The notes: generated by a model from the sequence alone, not told the origin. A stretch of DNA of 15,625 bases from Bacteroidota bacterium (GCA_947483095.1 CANKLD010000024.1:1-15625), one strand, 5' to 3'; shown: positions 1-8,152, counted from the first letter of the stretch. Program-made: numbers and translations.

Positions 1-224
1 ATACTTATGGAGCAGGACTGAGTTTGTATAACTTTATATCCAATTTAATTACAATTGGAATTATGTTAGTTATCAAGAATTACATCGTTGATAATGATAA
101 AATTAATGCACAAATTCAAGAGAACAAATTGAAAGAGCCTAAAAAGCAGGGTAAGTTCCAAAGAAAAATGCAAGAAATTATGGAGCAAGCTGAGGCTCAA
201 AAAGCCCAGCAAAAAAAGAAATAA
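1..224 (+). CDS. yidC: Membrane protein insertase YidC, C-terminal end (5' truncated by window)
   Basis: The reading frame enters from the left edge (first full codon at base 3) and encodes 73 residues. It starts TYGAGLSLYNFISNLITIGIM, which matches the last transmembrane helix of the YidC/Oxa1 insertase, and continues into a lysine- and glutamine-rich cytoplasmic tail ending KAQQKKK. YidC inserts and folds inner-membrane proteins, alone or with SecYEG. The long basic tail is usual for Bacteroidota YidC and is thought to contact the ribosome. Only this C-terminal end is visible, so the assignment rests on the helix signature and the tail. A TTG in this frame at base 24 is internal to the helix and is not a start. 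A hairpin terminator follows directly after the stop. Confidence 0.85.
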   Translation, partial: TYGAGLSLYNFISNLITIGIMLVIKNYIVDNDKINAQIQENKLKEPKKQGKFQRKMQEIMEQAEAQKAQQKKK

Positions 225-228
225 TTTT

Positions 229-253
229 AAAGCACTCTTAGAGTGCTTTTTTT
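229..253 (+). terminator. Rho-independent terminator after yidC
   Basis: A perfect 7-bp stem AGCACTC/GAGTGCT with a TTA loop, extendable by A-T pairs, is followed by a run of seven T. It begins 4-6 bases after the yidC stop and should separate yidC from the next gene. The A-run on the other side could make it work weakly in the opposite direction too. Confidence 0.88.
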
Positions 254-317
254 AATAAATAGACTATTTTTATAATATTTATTAAAAGAATTAGTTTTAT
301 AGAATAAAGAAAAACGC

Positions 318-1019
318 ATGAAACAGTTATTTAAAATAGTATTTCTAATTTTTTCAATATCAATATTTTCACAAACAGATAGTAATAAATTAGACACCAA
401 TGCTAAGAAAGTTGGTTTATGGAAAGGGGTTTTTGAGGATACCAAACGCCCAAGATATGAAGGTACTTTTGATCATGGCAAAGAAGTAGGCCTATTTAAA
501 TTTTTTGATAATACAAAAGCATCTAATTTAATCGCAACCAGGGAATTCAACTCCAAAGACAATTCGGCTTATACAATATTTTATGATGTCAATAAAAATA
601 AAATAAGCGAAGGAAAGGTTCTCAATAAGTTATATGAAGGTTTGTGGATTTATTACCACAAGGGATCATCTGTAATTATGACTTCTGAAAATTATAAAAA
701 TGGGAAGTTAGATGGACCAAAAACCATTAATTTTAAATCGGGTAAAGTTGCCGAAATTTCTAATTATAAAAATGGCCTTCTTGAAGGTATTTATATAAAA
801 AATGATGAAAGTGGAGTAGCTTTAGAAGAATCATTTTATGTGAATGGAGAATTGAATGGTATTACTATCTATAGAGCTCCAGACGGATTAGTCGTTGCTA
901 AAGGGAAGTTTATAAAAGGAATAAAAGTGGGAATTTGGCAATTTTTTGAAAATGGAAAATTAGAAAGTGAAGATAATTACGATCAGCCAAATAGAATTAA
1001 ATCAAAGCGTAAAAAATAA
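318..1019 (+). CDS. Exported MORN-repeat protein, YwqK-like
   Basis: This 233-residue protein has a signal peptide (1-18, MKQLFKIVFLIFSISIFS) with Gln at the predicted new N-terminus. The rest is degenerate MORN_2-type repeats built on YEG/NGxxxGxWxxY patterns: YEGTFDHGKEVGLFKFF (48-63), YEGLWIYYHKG (106-116), YKNGKLDGP (126-134), YKNGLLEGIYI (150-160), VNGELNGITIY (175-185) and KGIKVGIWQFFENGKL (200-215). Database labels for this family often read 'toxin-antitoxin system YwqK family antitoxin', but no toxin gene is adjacent and the protein is exported, so that label should not be taken as function. It is probably periplasmic or surface-exposed with a repeat-type beta fold; its partner is unknown. 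The ATG is fixed by the signal peptide. It is the first gene of a same-strand run, 24 bases before mnmA. The C-terminus is strongly basic (KSKRKK). Confidence 0.75.
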   Translation: MKQLFKIVFLIFSISIFSQTDSNKLDTNAKKVGLWKGVFEDTKRPRYEGTFDHGKEVGLFKFFDNTKASNLIATREFNSKDNSAYTIFYDVNKNKISEGKVLNKLYEGLWIYYHKGSSVIMTSENYKNGKLDGPKTINFKSGKVAEISNYKNGLLEGIYIKNDESGVALEESFYVNGELNGITIYRAPDGLVVAKGKFIKGIKVGIWQFFENGKLESEDNYDQPNRIKSKRKK

Positions 1020-1043
1020 TATTCGAATAATTCAATAAAGAAG

Positions 1044-2231
1044 ATGAAACGAGTTGTAGTTGGACTTTCCGGCGGTGTAGATTCTAGTGTTGCAGCCTAT
1101 TTGTTGCAGGAGCAGGGCTATGAAGTTATTGGACTTTTCATGAAAAATTGGCACGATGACTCGGTTACCATTTCCAATGAATGTCCGTGGTTAGAAGACA
1201 GTAACGACGCTTTATTAGTAGCTGAAAAATTGGGTATTCCATTTCAAACGGTTGATTTAAGCGAACGATACAAAGAAAAAATCGTTGATTATATGTTCAA
1301 CGAATATGAAAAAGGGAGAACTCCAAATCCCGATGTACTTTGTAATCGCGAAATAAAGTTTGATGTTTTCATGAAAATCGCAATCAATTTAGGAGCTGAT
1401 TATGTAGCTACCGGACATTATTGTAGAAAAGGTGAAATCGATAATAATGGCAATAAACTATACCAATTGCTTGCGGGCGTGGACACAAATAAAGACCAGT
1501 CTTATTTTTTATGCCAATTATCACAAGAACAGTTGGCTAAATCTTTATTTCCAATTGGCGAATTAACTAAGCCAGAAGTTCGTAAAATTGCTGCTCAAAT
1601 GAATTTGATAACCGCAGATAAGAAAGATTCTCAAGGTTTATGTTTCATTGGAAAAGTTAGATTACCTGATTTTTTACAACAAAAATTAGAAAAGAAAGAA
1701 GGATTAATTGTACAAATTGATGCTCAAGATTCAATTTACAGTAAAAAGCAATCACAATTTCAATCGGAAGAAGCCAAATTAGCATATGAATCTCGAACTT
1801 TATCCTACCAACCAAATATGGGGAAAGTAGTGGGAAAACATCAAGGTGCCCATTTTTTCACCATTGGTCAGCGCAAAGGATTGAATGTAGGAGGAACGAA
1901 AGAACCTTTATTTATTATAGCTACCAATGTTGAAACCAATACTATTTATACAGGTTTAGGCAGTGAACATCCAGGATTGTTTAAGAAGGCTCTATTTATT
2001 CAAAAATCGGAAGTGCATTGGATTAGAGAAGATTTAGCTATTGCAAATGGAGCTACTTTGGAGGTTATGGCTCGAATTCGATACCGACAACCACTGCAAA
2101 AAGCAACCTTACATCAATTTGAAAATGGTTTGTATGTTGAATTTAACGACCCACAATCGGCGATTACTGAAGGACAGTTCGTAGCTTGGTATATAAATGA
2201 TGAATTAGTTGGTTCGGGAGTTATTTCTTAA
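1044..2231 (+). CDS. mnmA: tRNA-specific 2-thiouridylase MnmA
   Basis: MnmA puts sulfur on C2 of wobble uridine 34 in the tRNAs for Lys, Glu and Gln, using ATP to adenylate the base and a persulfide sulfur delivered from a cysteine desulfurase. The 395-residue sequence shows the PP-loop SGGVDSS (9-15), the catalytic Cys100 in [12 protein letters not shown], the tRNA-contacting region [10 protein letters not shown] (117-126), DQSYFL (151-156), and the second catalytic Cys200 in DSQGLCFIG. The C-terminal beta-barrel contains [15 protein letters not shown] (270-284). Compared with the E. coli enzyme as I recall it, there are roughly 30 extra residues (about 229-258) just before the HQG/GQRKG region. 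This is probably a lineage insertion, as both catalytic cysteines and the flanking motifs are intact. The protein is cytosolic. The start is the ATG directly before the P-loop strand. Confidence 0.97.
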   Translation: MKRVVVGLSGGVDSSVAAYLLQEQGYEVIGLFMKNWHDDSVTISNECPWLEDSNDALLVAEKLGIPFQTVDLSERYKEKIVDYMFNEYEKGRTPNPDVLCNREIKFDVFMKIAINLGADYVATGHYCRKGEIDNNGNKLYQLLAGVDTNKDQSYFLCQLSQEQLAKSLFPIGELTKPEVRKIAAQMNLITADKKDSQGLCFIGKVRLPDFLQQKLEKKEGLIVQIDAQDSIYSKKQSQFQSEEAKLAYESRTLSYQPNMGKVVGKHQGAHFFTIGQRKGLNVGGTKEPLFIIATNVETNTIYTGLGSEHPGLFKKALFIQKSEVHWIREDLAIANGATLEVMARIRYRQPLQKATLHQFENGLYVEFNDPQSAITEGQFVAWYINDELVGSGVIS

Positions 2232-2255
2232 ATTTGTAATATAGATTTATAGCAA

Positions 2256-3869
2256 ATGAAAAAAACAATATTGATTATAATCTTATTAATATCAGCTATT
2301 GGCTTTTCACAAGAAGAGGCTTGGGTGTATTTTAAAGACAAACCAAATAGTCAATATTATTTATCCAATCCACTTCAAATGCTATCTCAAAGAGCATTGA
2401 ACAGAAGATCAATTCAGAATATTCCATTGGATCTAAAAGACGTTCCTATTCATCAATCTTATATTGATCAAATAACGGCTACACCAGGAATTACAGTAAA
2501 AGCGAGTTCAAAGTGGATGAATTGTTTGCATGTTCGAGGTACTCAAGCTGTAATTCAAACATTAAGGTTATTATCATTTGTAGATCAAGTTTCATTTGCA
2601 AATGGTTCTTTAAATAGAACTGGAAAAATATCCAATCCAACAAATTATTCTGCTGTAAATAAAGTATTAGAAACTCAAGTAATTTATAATTATGGTACTT
2701 CTGGGAATCAAATCCAAATGCTAAATGGAGACTATTTGCACCAGCAAAATTATACTGGAACAGGAAAAGTGATTGCTGTTTTGGATGCTGGGTTTCCAGG
2801 GGTTGATAGTGCTATTCCTTTTCAAATATTAAGGGACAACAATCAAATTTTGGGCGGATATAATTTTGTAGATAGAAGTACTAATTTTTATGCAATGAAT
2901 TTTCATGGTACACTAGTGCTTTCTACTATGGGTGGTAACGTTGATAATGAATTAGTTGGAACTGCTCCAGATGCTTCCTATTATTTATTTGTTACTGAAG
3001 ACACTACTTCAGAAACTCCTTTAGAGGAATCTCTTTGGGTTGAAGCTGCTGAAATGGCTGACAAGTTAGGTGCTGATGTAATTAATTCTTCGTTGGGCTA
3101 TTTTGACTTTGATAATCCAAATTATAGTTATACTTATAATAATATGAATGGGACAACTGCTTTTTGTTCTCGTGGTGCAAATATTGCTTTCACACGAGGA
3201 ATGGTAGTGGTAGTTTCGGCTGGAAATTCTGGAAACACTAGTAATCCTAATATTAGCGCCCCTGCAGATGCTATCAATGCATTTACGGTTGGTGCGGTTA
3301 ATTCGCTTAGAAATTATGCTAGTTTTAGTTCTATCGGCCCTTCTTTTGATGGTAGAATAAAGCCCGATGTTATGGCGCAAGGTCAGTCGGCAGTGGTTGC
3401 AACTCCTACAGGAACAGTAGCTACCTATAGCGGAACATCTTTTTCGGGACCAATTATAGCTGGAATGGTAGCAAGTTTTTGGCAAGCTTTTCCAAATTTG
3501 ACAAATGCTAGAATTGTTCAGTTAATTAAAGAATCATCGGATCGTTTTAGCAATCCAAATGCGCAATATGGCTATGGAATTCCTAATTTTCAATTGGCTT
3601 TAAATACTGCTTTAGCAAATAATCAATTTAGTACTGATGGATTTTCTGTTTATCCAAATCCTGTTAATGAAGAAGTTATATTTACATTTCCTTCAAATAA
3701 GATAGCTAGAGAAATTAGTTTTTACAATAGTTTAGGTCAAATGGTATTAAATCAAAGCAATTTAAATCAGATTCAAAATATATCTTTGCAATCCTTAGAA
3801 AGCGCTATTTATTTTTACAAAATTGCTTTTGCAAATGAAAATTTCACAGGTAAACTAATTAAAAAATAG
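2256..3869 (+). CDS. T9SS-secreted S8 family serine peptidase (subtilase)
   Basis: The 537-residue protein has a signal peptide (1-18, MKKTILIIILLISAIGFS, then Q19), an N-terminal region of about 100 residues that may act as a propeptide, and a subtilisin domain of about 165-455. The catalytic triad is visible: Asp177 in VIAVLDAGF, His217 in NFHGTLV, and Ser395 in GTSFSGP. Asn324 in SAGNSG is the oxyanion-hole residue. The last 75-80 residues (from about 461, FSVYPNP to GKLIKK) form a type A T9SS sorting domain, which directs export across the outer membrane and is normally removed. The protein should therefore be a secreted or surface-attached endopeptidase that crosses the inner membrane via Sec. 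The substrate cannot be told from sequence. The gene follows mnmA by 24 bases and precedes the next gene by 9, so cotranscription is likely. Confidence 0.93.
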   Translation: MKKTILIIILLISAIGFSQEEAWVYFKDKPNSQYYLSNPLQMLSQRALNRRSIQNIPLDLKDVPIHQSYIDQITATPGITVKASSKWMNCLHVRGTQAVIQTLRLLSFVDQVSFANGSLNRTGKISNPTNYSAVNKVLETQVIYNYGTSGNQIQMLNGDYLHQQNYTGTGKVIAVLDAGFPGVDSAIPFQILRDNNQILGGYNFVDRSTNFYAMNFHGTLVLSTMGGNVDNELVGTAPDASYYLFVTEDTTSETPLEESLWVEAAEMADKLGADVINSSLGYFDFDNPNYSYTYNNMNGTTAFCSRGANIAFTRGMVVVVSAGNSGNTSNPNISAPADAINAFTVGAVNSLRNYASFSSIGPSFDGRIKPDVMAQGQSAVVATPTGTVATYSGTSFSGPIIAGMVASFWQAFPNLTNARIVQLIKESSDRFSNPNAQYGYGIPNFQLALNTALANNQFSTDGFSVYPNPVNEEVIFTFPSNKIAREISFYNSLGQMVLNQSNLNQIQNISLQSLESAIYFYKIAFANENFTGKLIKK

Positions 3870-3878
3870 TTATTTAAT

Positions 3879-4817
3879 ATGAATAAAATCACTCAGCTTT
3901 TTCAAATAAAGTATCCCATTATTCAGGGAGGAATGATCTGGAATAGCGGTTATAAGCTAGCAAGTGCAGTTAGTAATGCAGGTGGTTTGGGATTAATCGG
4001 AGCTGGATCAATGTATCCTGATGTCTTAAGAGAGCACATTCAAAAATGCAAATTAGCAACTGACAAACCATTTGGGGTAAACGTACCAATGTTATATCCA
4101 AATATTGAAGAAATAATTACTATTATTATTGAAGAAGGGGTAAAAATTGTTTTTACATCTGCAGGAAATCCAACTACCTGGACTTCAATTTTGAAGCAAA
4201 ATGGAATTACCGTTGTTCATGTGGTGAGCAGTTCAAAATTTGCCTTAAAAGCTCAAGATGCGGGTGTTGACGCTATTGTTGCTGAAGGGTTTGAAGCGGG
4301 TGGACATAATGGTAGGGAAGAAACGACTACTTTAACACTTATTCCAATGGTAAAAAAACAAATTAACATTCCTTTAATTGCTGCCGGAGGAATTGCTACT
4401 GGTAGGGGAATGCTTGCTGCAATGGTCTTAGGTGCTGATGGGGTGCAAGTTGGGTCACGGTTTGCGGCATCTATTGAATCTTCAGCCCACCCTAATTTTA
4501 AAAACACGATAATTAATACTAAAGAAGGGGATACTCAGTTAACTTTAAAAGAATTGGCACCTGTTCGATTAATCAAAAATAAGTTTTACAATGATATTCA
4601 GGAATTGTACAAAACGAATCCATCTGTTGAAGATTTAAAGTCTTTATTAGGAAGAGCAAGAGCAAAAAAAGGAATGTTTGAAGGAGATTTAATTGAAGGC
4701 GAATTGGAAATTGGACAAATTTCGGGTTTATTTGAAGATATAAAATCTGCCAAAGATATTATTGATGAAATGATTCGTGATTTTGTAATTGCAAAAAATG
4801 AAATAAAAAATTGGTAA
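3879..4817 (+). CDS. FMN-dependent TIM-barrel oxidoreductase: nitronate monooxygenase or FabK-like enoyl-ACP reductase
   Basis: This 312-residue cytosolic protein has the family N-terminus PIIQGGMIW (13-21), then NAGGLGLIG (33-41), KPFGVNV (63-69), the active-site His143 in EGFEAGGHNG, and the FMN-phosphate loops AAGGIATG (168-175) and GADGVQVGSRF (185-195). Automated annotation would most likely say nitronate monooxygenase (NAD(P)H-independent oxidation of alkyl nitronates with O2). However, its length and several segments resemble, as far as I remember it, FabK, the FMN-dependent enoyl-ACP reductase II: the VNV-x(n)-IEEGVK-x(n)-AGNP stretch, SSAHPNFK (201-208), and a C-terminal GELEIGQISGL. 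The two activities share this fold and the GGH motif, so sequence inspection alone cannot decide. There is no signal peptide. It lies between genes for exported proteins, with only 9 bases to the peptidase upstream. Confidence 0.8.
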   Translation: MNKITQLFQIKYPIIQGGMIWNSGYKLASAVSNAGGLGLIGAGSMYPDVLREHIQKCKLATDKPFGVNVPMLYPNIEEIITIIIEEGVKIVFTSAGNPTTWTSILKQNGITVVHVVSSSKFALKAQDAGVDAIVAEGFEAGGHNGREETTTLTLIPMVKKQINIPLIAAGGIATGRGMLAAMVLGADGVQVGSRFAASIESSAHPNFKNTIINTKEGDTQLTLKELAPVRLIKNKFYNDIQELYKTNPSVEDLKSLLGRARAKKGMFEGDLIEGELEIGQISGLFEDIKSAKDIIDEMIRDFVIAKNEIKNW

Positions 4818-4837
4818 TAAGTAGCATCATAAAAAAT

Positions 4838-5260
4838 ATGAAGAATATTAAAATAATATTTCTGGTTTTATTTCTTACAATTAGTGTTCAAAAAATAGAG
4901 GCACAAGTATATAAATTTGTTGCGACAGGATTTAGTGTAATGGAAAAGGATGAAAAAGACAATTGGGGAAAATGGTCTGATTATCAACCTACTAATATAG
5001 TAATTGCGTTGGATTTAGATAAAAAAAGAATCGTTGTCTATTCTAAAGAAATTCAGTTCTATAATATTGAAAAGTTTGAGAAAAAAATTGAGAATGATGA
5101 CGATTTAATCTTTCCTTTTAGTTGCATAGATATTGATGGAGAACCCTTCACCATTTCATTTATAACTAGGAAAAAACAAGAGTATAGAAAACAATTGTAC
5201 ATCAATCAAAAGGATGTTATTTTAGTTTATAATATCGTTAATTTCCATGAAAACAAGTAA
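4838..5260 (+). CDS. Small exported protein of unknown function
   Basis: I do not recognise a characterised family. Starting at the ATG at 4838, the protein has 140 residues with a clear signal peptide (1-22, MKNIKIIFLVLFLTISVQKIEA) followed by Gln23. The frame is open back to a TTG at 4811 that overlaps the preceding gene, but that start would add nine residues ahead of a complete signal peptide, so 4838 is preferred. The mature part of about 118 residues has alternating hydrophobic/polar segments suggesting a small beta-rich domain: YKFVATGFSV, a WGKWSDY patch, NIVIALDLDKKRIVVYS, an acidic NDDDL, and a C-terminal VILVYNIVNF. It has one Cys in the mature part (FSCIDID), no lipobox, and no C-terminal sorting domain, so a periplasmic location is most likely. 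It is 20 bases after the oxidoreductase and 22 before pafA. Confidence 0.72.
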   Translation: MKNIKIIFLVLFLTISVQKIEAQVYKFVATGFSVMEKDEKDNWGKWSDYQPTNIVIALDLDKKRIVVYSKEIQFYNIEKFEKKIENDDDLIFPFSCIDIDGEPFTISFITRKKQEYRKQLYINQKDVILVYNIVNFHENK

Positions 5261-5282
5261 TAGCTATAATAAAAATCCAATT

Positions 5283-6893
5283 ATGAAAAATATTTTTTTA
5301 GTTTCTGCATTAATAATTACATCAATTCTTAATGCCCAAGAACGTCCTAAGTTAGTTGTTGGTATTGTTGTTGATCAAATGAAAATGGAATATTTATATC
5401 GATTCTCTAATGATTTCTCTTCTAATGGTTTTAAGAGAATAATTGATAATGGATATACGTTTCACAATATGCATTTCAATTATATGCCTACCTACACTGG
5501 ACCAGGACATGCTTCAATATATACGGGTGCAACACCTTCCATTCATGGCATAGTTGGAAACGATTGGTTCAATCGCTCTACCGGAAAAGAAATGTATTGT
5601 ACAGATGATAAAACAGTAAACACACTTGGTGATGGCAAAACTGACGAAGGTGAAATGTCTCCAAAAAATCTACAGTCCACCACTATTACTGACGAACTTC
5701 GTTTGGACACCAATTTCAAAGGTAAAGTTATTGGGATTAGTTTGAAAGATCGTGGAGCAATTTTACCAGCGGGACATTTTGCCAATTGGGCTTTTTGGTA
5801 CAGTAATACAGGATCGTTTATTTCTAGCTCTTTTTATGGTGAAAAACTCCCTGATTGGGTTACCAAATTTAATAATGAAAAACACTATTTGCCTTATATA
5901 AATAAAGGTTGGGATTTATTTAAACCCATTTCAACTTATAATGAGAGTTTGACTGATAACAATCCTTATGAAGGAAAATTATATGGAAGTTTAGCACCCG
6001 TTTTTCCTTATAATTTAAAAGGAATGTTCGATAAAAATGGTCCTAGTGTATTACGTTCAACACCATTTGGCAATGATTTATTAGCAGAAATTGCCACGCA
6101 AGCTATCGAAAGTGAAGAGTTAGGTAAAGATACTATCACTGATTTTTTAACTGTTAGCTTTTCATCAACAGATTATGTAGGGCATTTAACTGGACCAAGA
6201 TCGATTGAAACGCAAGATACTTATCTTAGATTAGACAAAACAATCGCTGATTTTTTAACTTATCTTGATAAGACCGTTGGAAAAGATAATTATTTAATTT
6301 TTCTAACCGCCGATCATGCTGGTGCTGAAAACGTAAACTATTTAAAGGATAATAAATATGAGGTGAATAGCGTAGAACCAAAAGAAATCACAAAAGGGCT
6401 GTCTAAATTTTCTCAAGATACTTTTGGAGATAATTTAGTTTTAAATTATTCTAATTTTAATTTATATCTAAATAAAGATATAATTAAAAATAAAGGTTTG
6501 GATTTATTGAAAGTAAAACAATCTTTTAAAGACTATTTAATGACTCAAATTCATGTAAAAAGAGTGTATACTGAAGAAGAAATATTGGCTTCTACAGGAA
6601 ATGATTTTTATTTGAACATTATTTCTAATGGATTTGATCCAAATCAAAATGGTGATATTGTAATTCTTGATAAACCTGGATATATTGAGTACAAAGGTAC
6701 CGGAACATCACATGGAACTCCGTATTCTTATGATACTCATGTGCCAGCACTATTTTATGGTTGGCATGTAAAACACGGAGAAACACACGATAGAAAAGTA
6801 ATTACCCAAATTGCTCCTTCAATTGCTCAAATGATAAAAATCCCATTTCCTAATGGAACAGAAGCAAATGTGTTATTAGAAATATTAGAATAA
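5283..6893 (+). CDS. pafA: Periplasmic PafA-type alkaline phosphatase
   Basis: The 536-residue protein hydrolyses phosphate monoesters using two zinc ions and a threonine nucleophile. The signal peptide is 1-18 (MKNIFLVSALIITSILNA) followed by Gln19. The residues known for Elizabethkingia PafA are all present: Asp31 in VDQM, nucleophile Thr72 in PTYTGPGH, Asn93 in GNDWF, and Lys155 and Arg157 in SLKDRGA. These sit at a constant seven-residue offset from PafA D38, T79, N100, K162 and R164 (numbers from memory). The remaining zinc ligands are Asp297 and His301 (STDYVGH), Asp344 and His345 (TADHAG), and His477 (TSHGTPY). The Asn/Lys/Arg set favours monoesterase over diesterase (NPP) activity. 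The frame is open back to 5247, overlapping the previous gene, but the signal peptide fixes the start at 5283. It is the last gene of the run and ends just before a terminator. No phosphate-regulated promoter is recognisable. Confidence 0.92.
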   Translation: MKNIFLVSALIITSILNAQERPKLVVGIVVDQMKMEYLYRFSNDFSSNGFKRIIDNGYTFHNMHFNYMPTYTGPGHASIYTGATPSIHGIVGNDWFNRSTGKEMYCTDDKTVNTLGDGKTDEGEMSPKNLQSTTITDELRLDTNFKGKVIGISLKDRGAILPAGHFANWAFWYSNTGSFISSSFYGEKLPDWVTKFNNEKHYLPYINKGWDLFKPISTYNESLTDNNPYEGKLYGSLAPVFPYNLKGMFDKNGPSVLRSTPFGNDLLAEIATQAIESEELGKDTITDFLTVSFSSTDYVGHLTGPRSIETQDTYLRLDKTIADFLTYLDKTVGKDNYLIFLTADHAGAENVNYLKDNKYEVNSVEPKEITKGLSKFSQDTFGDNLVLNYSNFNLYLNKDIIKNKGLDLLKVKQSFKDYLMTQIHVKRVYTEEEILASTGNDFYLNIISNGFDPNQNGDIVILDKPGYIEYKGTGTSHGTPYSYDTHVPALFYGWHVKHGETHDRKVITQIAPSIAQMIKIPFPNGTEANVLLEILE

Positions 6894-6912
6894 CACAAAA
6901 TAGTAATATGAA

Positions 6913-6938
6913 AAACCCCAATTTTCAAATTGGGGTTT
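6913..6938. terminator. Bidirectional terminator between pafA and lysA
   Basis: A perfect 11-bp stem AAACCCCAATT/AATTGGGGTTT with a four-base loop TTCA lies between the convergent stops of pafA (6893) and lysA (6950). It has an A-run on its left (6911-6915) and a T-rich stretch on its right, so it can end transcripts from both sides. Confidence 0.92.
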
Positions 6939-6949
6939 ATATTTTGTTA

Positions 6950-8152
6950 TTAACTTAGTAAAATTTGATTTTTCAATAAGTCTTCAAAAGTTTCCCTTTC
7001 GCGAATTAAGATGCCTTTTCCCTCTTTCCATAAAACTTCTGCGGGTTTAAATCTGGAATTGTAATTGGAAGCCATGGAGAAACAATAAGCACCAGCATTT
7101 CTGAAACAAAGCAAGTCGCCCTCTTTTATTTCAGCTATTCTGCGGTTGTTTGCAAAGGTATCGGTTTCACATATATATCCTACAACAGTATAAAATCGCT
7201 CTTTCCCCTTTGGGTTTGAAATATTTTCTATGTAATGCTGAGACCCATATAACATTGGACGAATCAAGTGATTGAAACCGCTGTCAATTCCTGCAAAAAC
7301 AGTGGATGTAGTTTGTTTTACCACATTTACTTTCGCTAAAAAATACCCTGCTTCACTTACCAAAAATTTACCGGGTTCAAATGCCAATGTTAATTCCCTT
7401 CCATAAGCAGCTTCAAAAGCTAAGAATCGTTTCGATAATTTTTTCCCTAATTCTTCAATATTGGTTTCAATATCGCCTTTGTTGTAAGGAACTTTAAAAC
7501 CACTTCCGAAATCTAAGAAGTCTAAAGTTTTGAAGTTATTGGCTGCTTCAAATAAAATTTCTGCAGCATAAAGAAATACTTCAATATCTAATATGTCAGA
7601 ACCCGTGTGCATGTGGATTCCGTTGATGTGCATTTTAGTATTTTCGACAATTCGCAGAATATGAGGCATTTGGTGAATTGAAATACCAAATTTACTGTCG
7701 ATATGTCCCACAGATATATTTGAATTTCCACCAGCCATTACGTGAGGATTAATACGAATGCAAACTGGAACTTTGGGGTGTTTTGTTCCAAAATGCTCCA
7801 AAACCGAAAGATTATCAATGTTGATTTGAACTCCCAGCGCTGCTGCTTCTTCGATTTCTTCAAATGAAACTCCGTTGGGTGTATAAATAATTTGTTGTGG
7901 GTTAAAACCTGCATACAATCCCAATTTAACTTCTTGAATTGAAACAGTATCTAAGTTAGACCCTATCGATTTTAGTAATTGAAGTACAGCTATATTTGAC
8001 AATGCTTTAACAGCATAGTTAATTCTTAATCTAGGAACTTTGGAAAAAGCACTATTTAATCGGTTAAATTGGGTTTTGATTTTTTCGGCATCGTAAACAT
8101 ATAATGGACTTCCGAATTCCTCTGCTAACTTTACTAAATCTTGTGATTGCAT
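6950..8152 (-). CDS. lysA: Diaminopimelate decarboxylase LysA
   Basis: LysA converts meso-diaminopimelate to L-lysine and CO2, the final step of lysine synthesis, in the cytosol. The 400-residue sequence is a fold-type III PLP enzyme with an alanine-racemase-like barrel and a C-terminal beta domain. Lys49 in INYAVKALSN is the PLP lysine; HMHTGSDI (180-187) and the glycine-containing LDFGSGFKVPY (213-223) bind cofactor; EPGK (259-262) and RPM (298-300) are usual substrate or PLP contacts. Cys328 in YICETDTF and Tyr356 in GAYCFSMASNYNSR are contributed across the dimer. The glycine motif is FGSGF where many LysA proteins have a GGGF-type sequence, but all catalytic residues are present. The length is near family norm. 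It is convergent with pafA and separated from gltD by 104 bases containing its own promoter. Confidence 0.96.
   Translation of the reverse strand: MQSQDLVKLAEEFGSPLYVYDAEKIKTQFNRLNSAFSKVPRLRINYAVKALSNIAVLQLLKSIGSNLDTVSIQEVKLGLYAGFNPQQIIYTPNGVSFEEIEEAAALGVQINIDNLSVLEHFGTKHPKVPVCIRINPHVMAGGNSNISVGHIDSKFGISIHQMPHILRIVENTKMHINGIHMHTGSDILDIEVFLYAAEILFEAANNFKTLDFLDFGSGFKVPYNKGDIETNIEELGKKLSKRFLAFEAAYGRELTLAFEPGKFLVSEAGYFLAKVNVVKQTTSTVFAGIDSGFNHLIRPMLYGSQHYIENISNPKGKERFYTVVGYICETDTFANNRRIAEIKEGDLLCFRNAGAYCFSMASNYNSRFKPAEVLWKEGKGILIRERETFEDLLKNQILLS

Noticed and set aside
1020..1029. Palindrome TATTCGAATA between the MORN protein and mnmA.
   Set aside because: Ten AT-rich bases with no repeat nearby and no promoter around it; easily a chance match.
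3066..3485. 139-codon open frame on the minus strand inside the subtilase gene.
   Set aside because: It is antisense to the catalytic core; the predicted protein is Arg/Ser/Ile/Cys-rich without any domain, typical of a shadow frame.
4811..4837. Upstream TTG start for the small exported protein, overlapping the preceding gene.
   Set aside because: It would put nine residues in front of a complete signal peptide; the ATG at 4838 gives a normal N-terminus.
5247..5282. Upstream ATG for the phosphatase, overlapping the previous gene by 14 bases.
   Set aside because: It adds a polar 12-residue stretch (MKTSNSYNKNPI) before a typical signal peptide that starts at 5283.
6924..6938. Possible regulatory hairpin near the 3' ends of pafA and lysA.
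   Set aside because: The position between convergent stops and flanking A/T runs make a simple bidirectional terminator the sufficient explanation.
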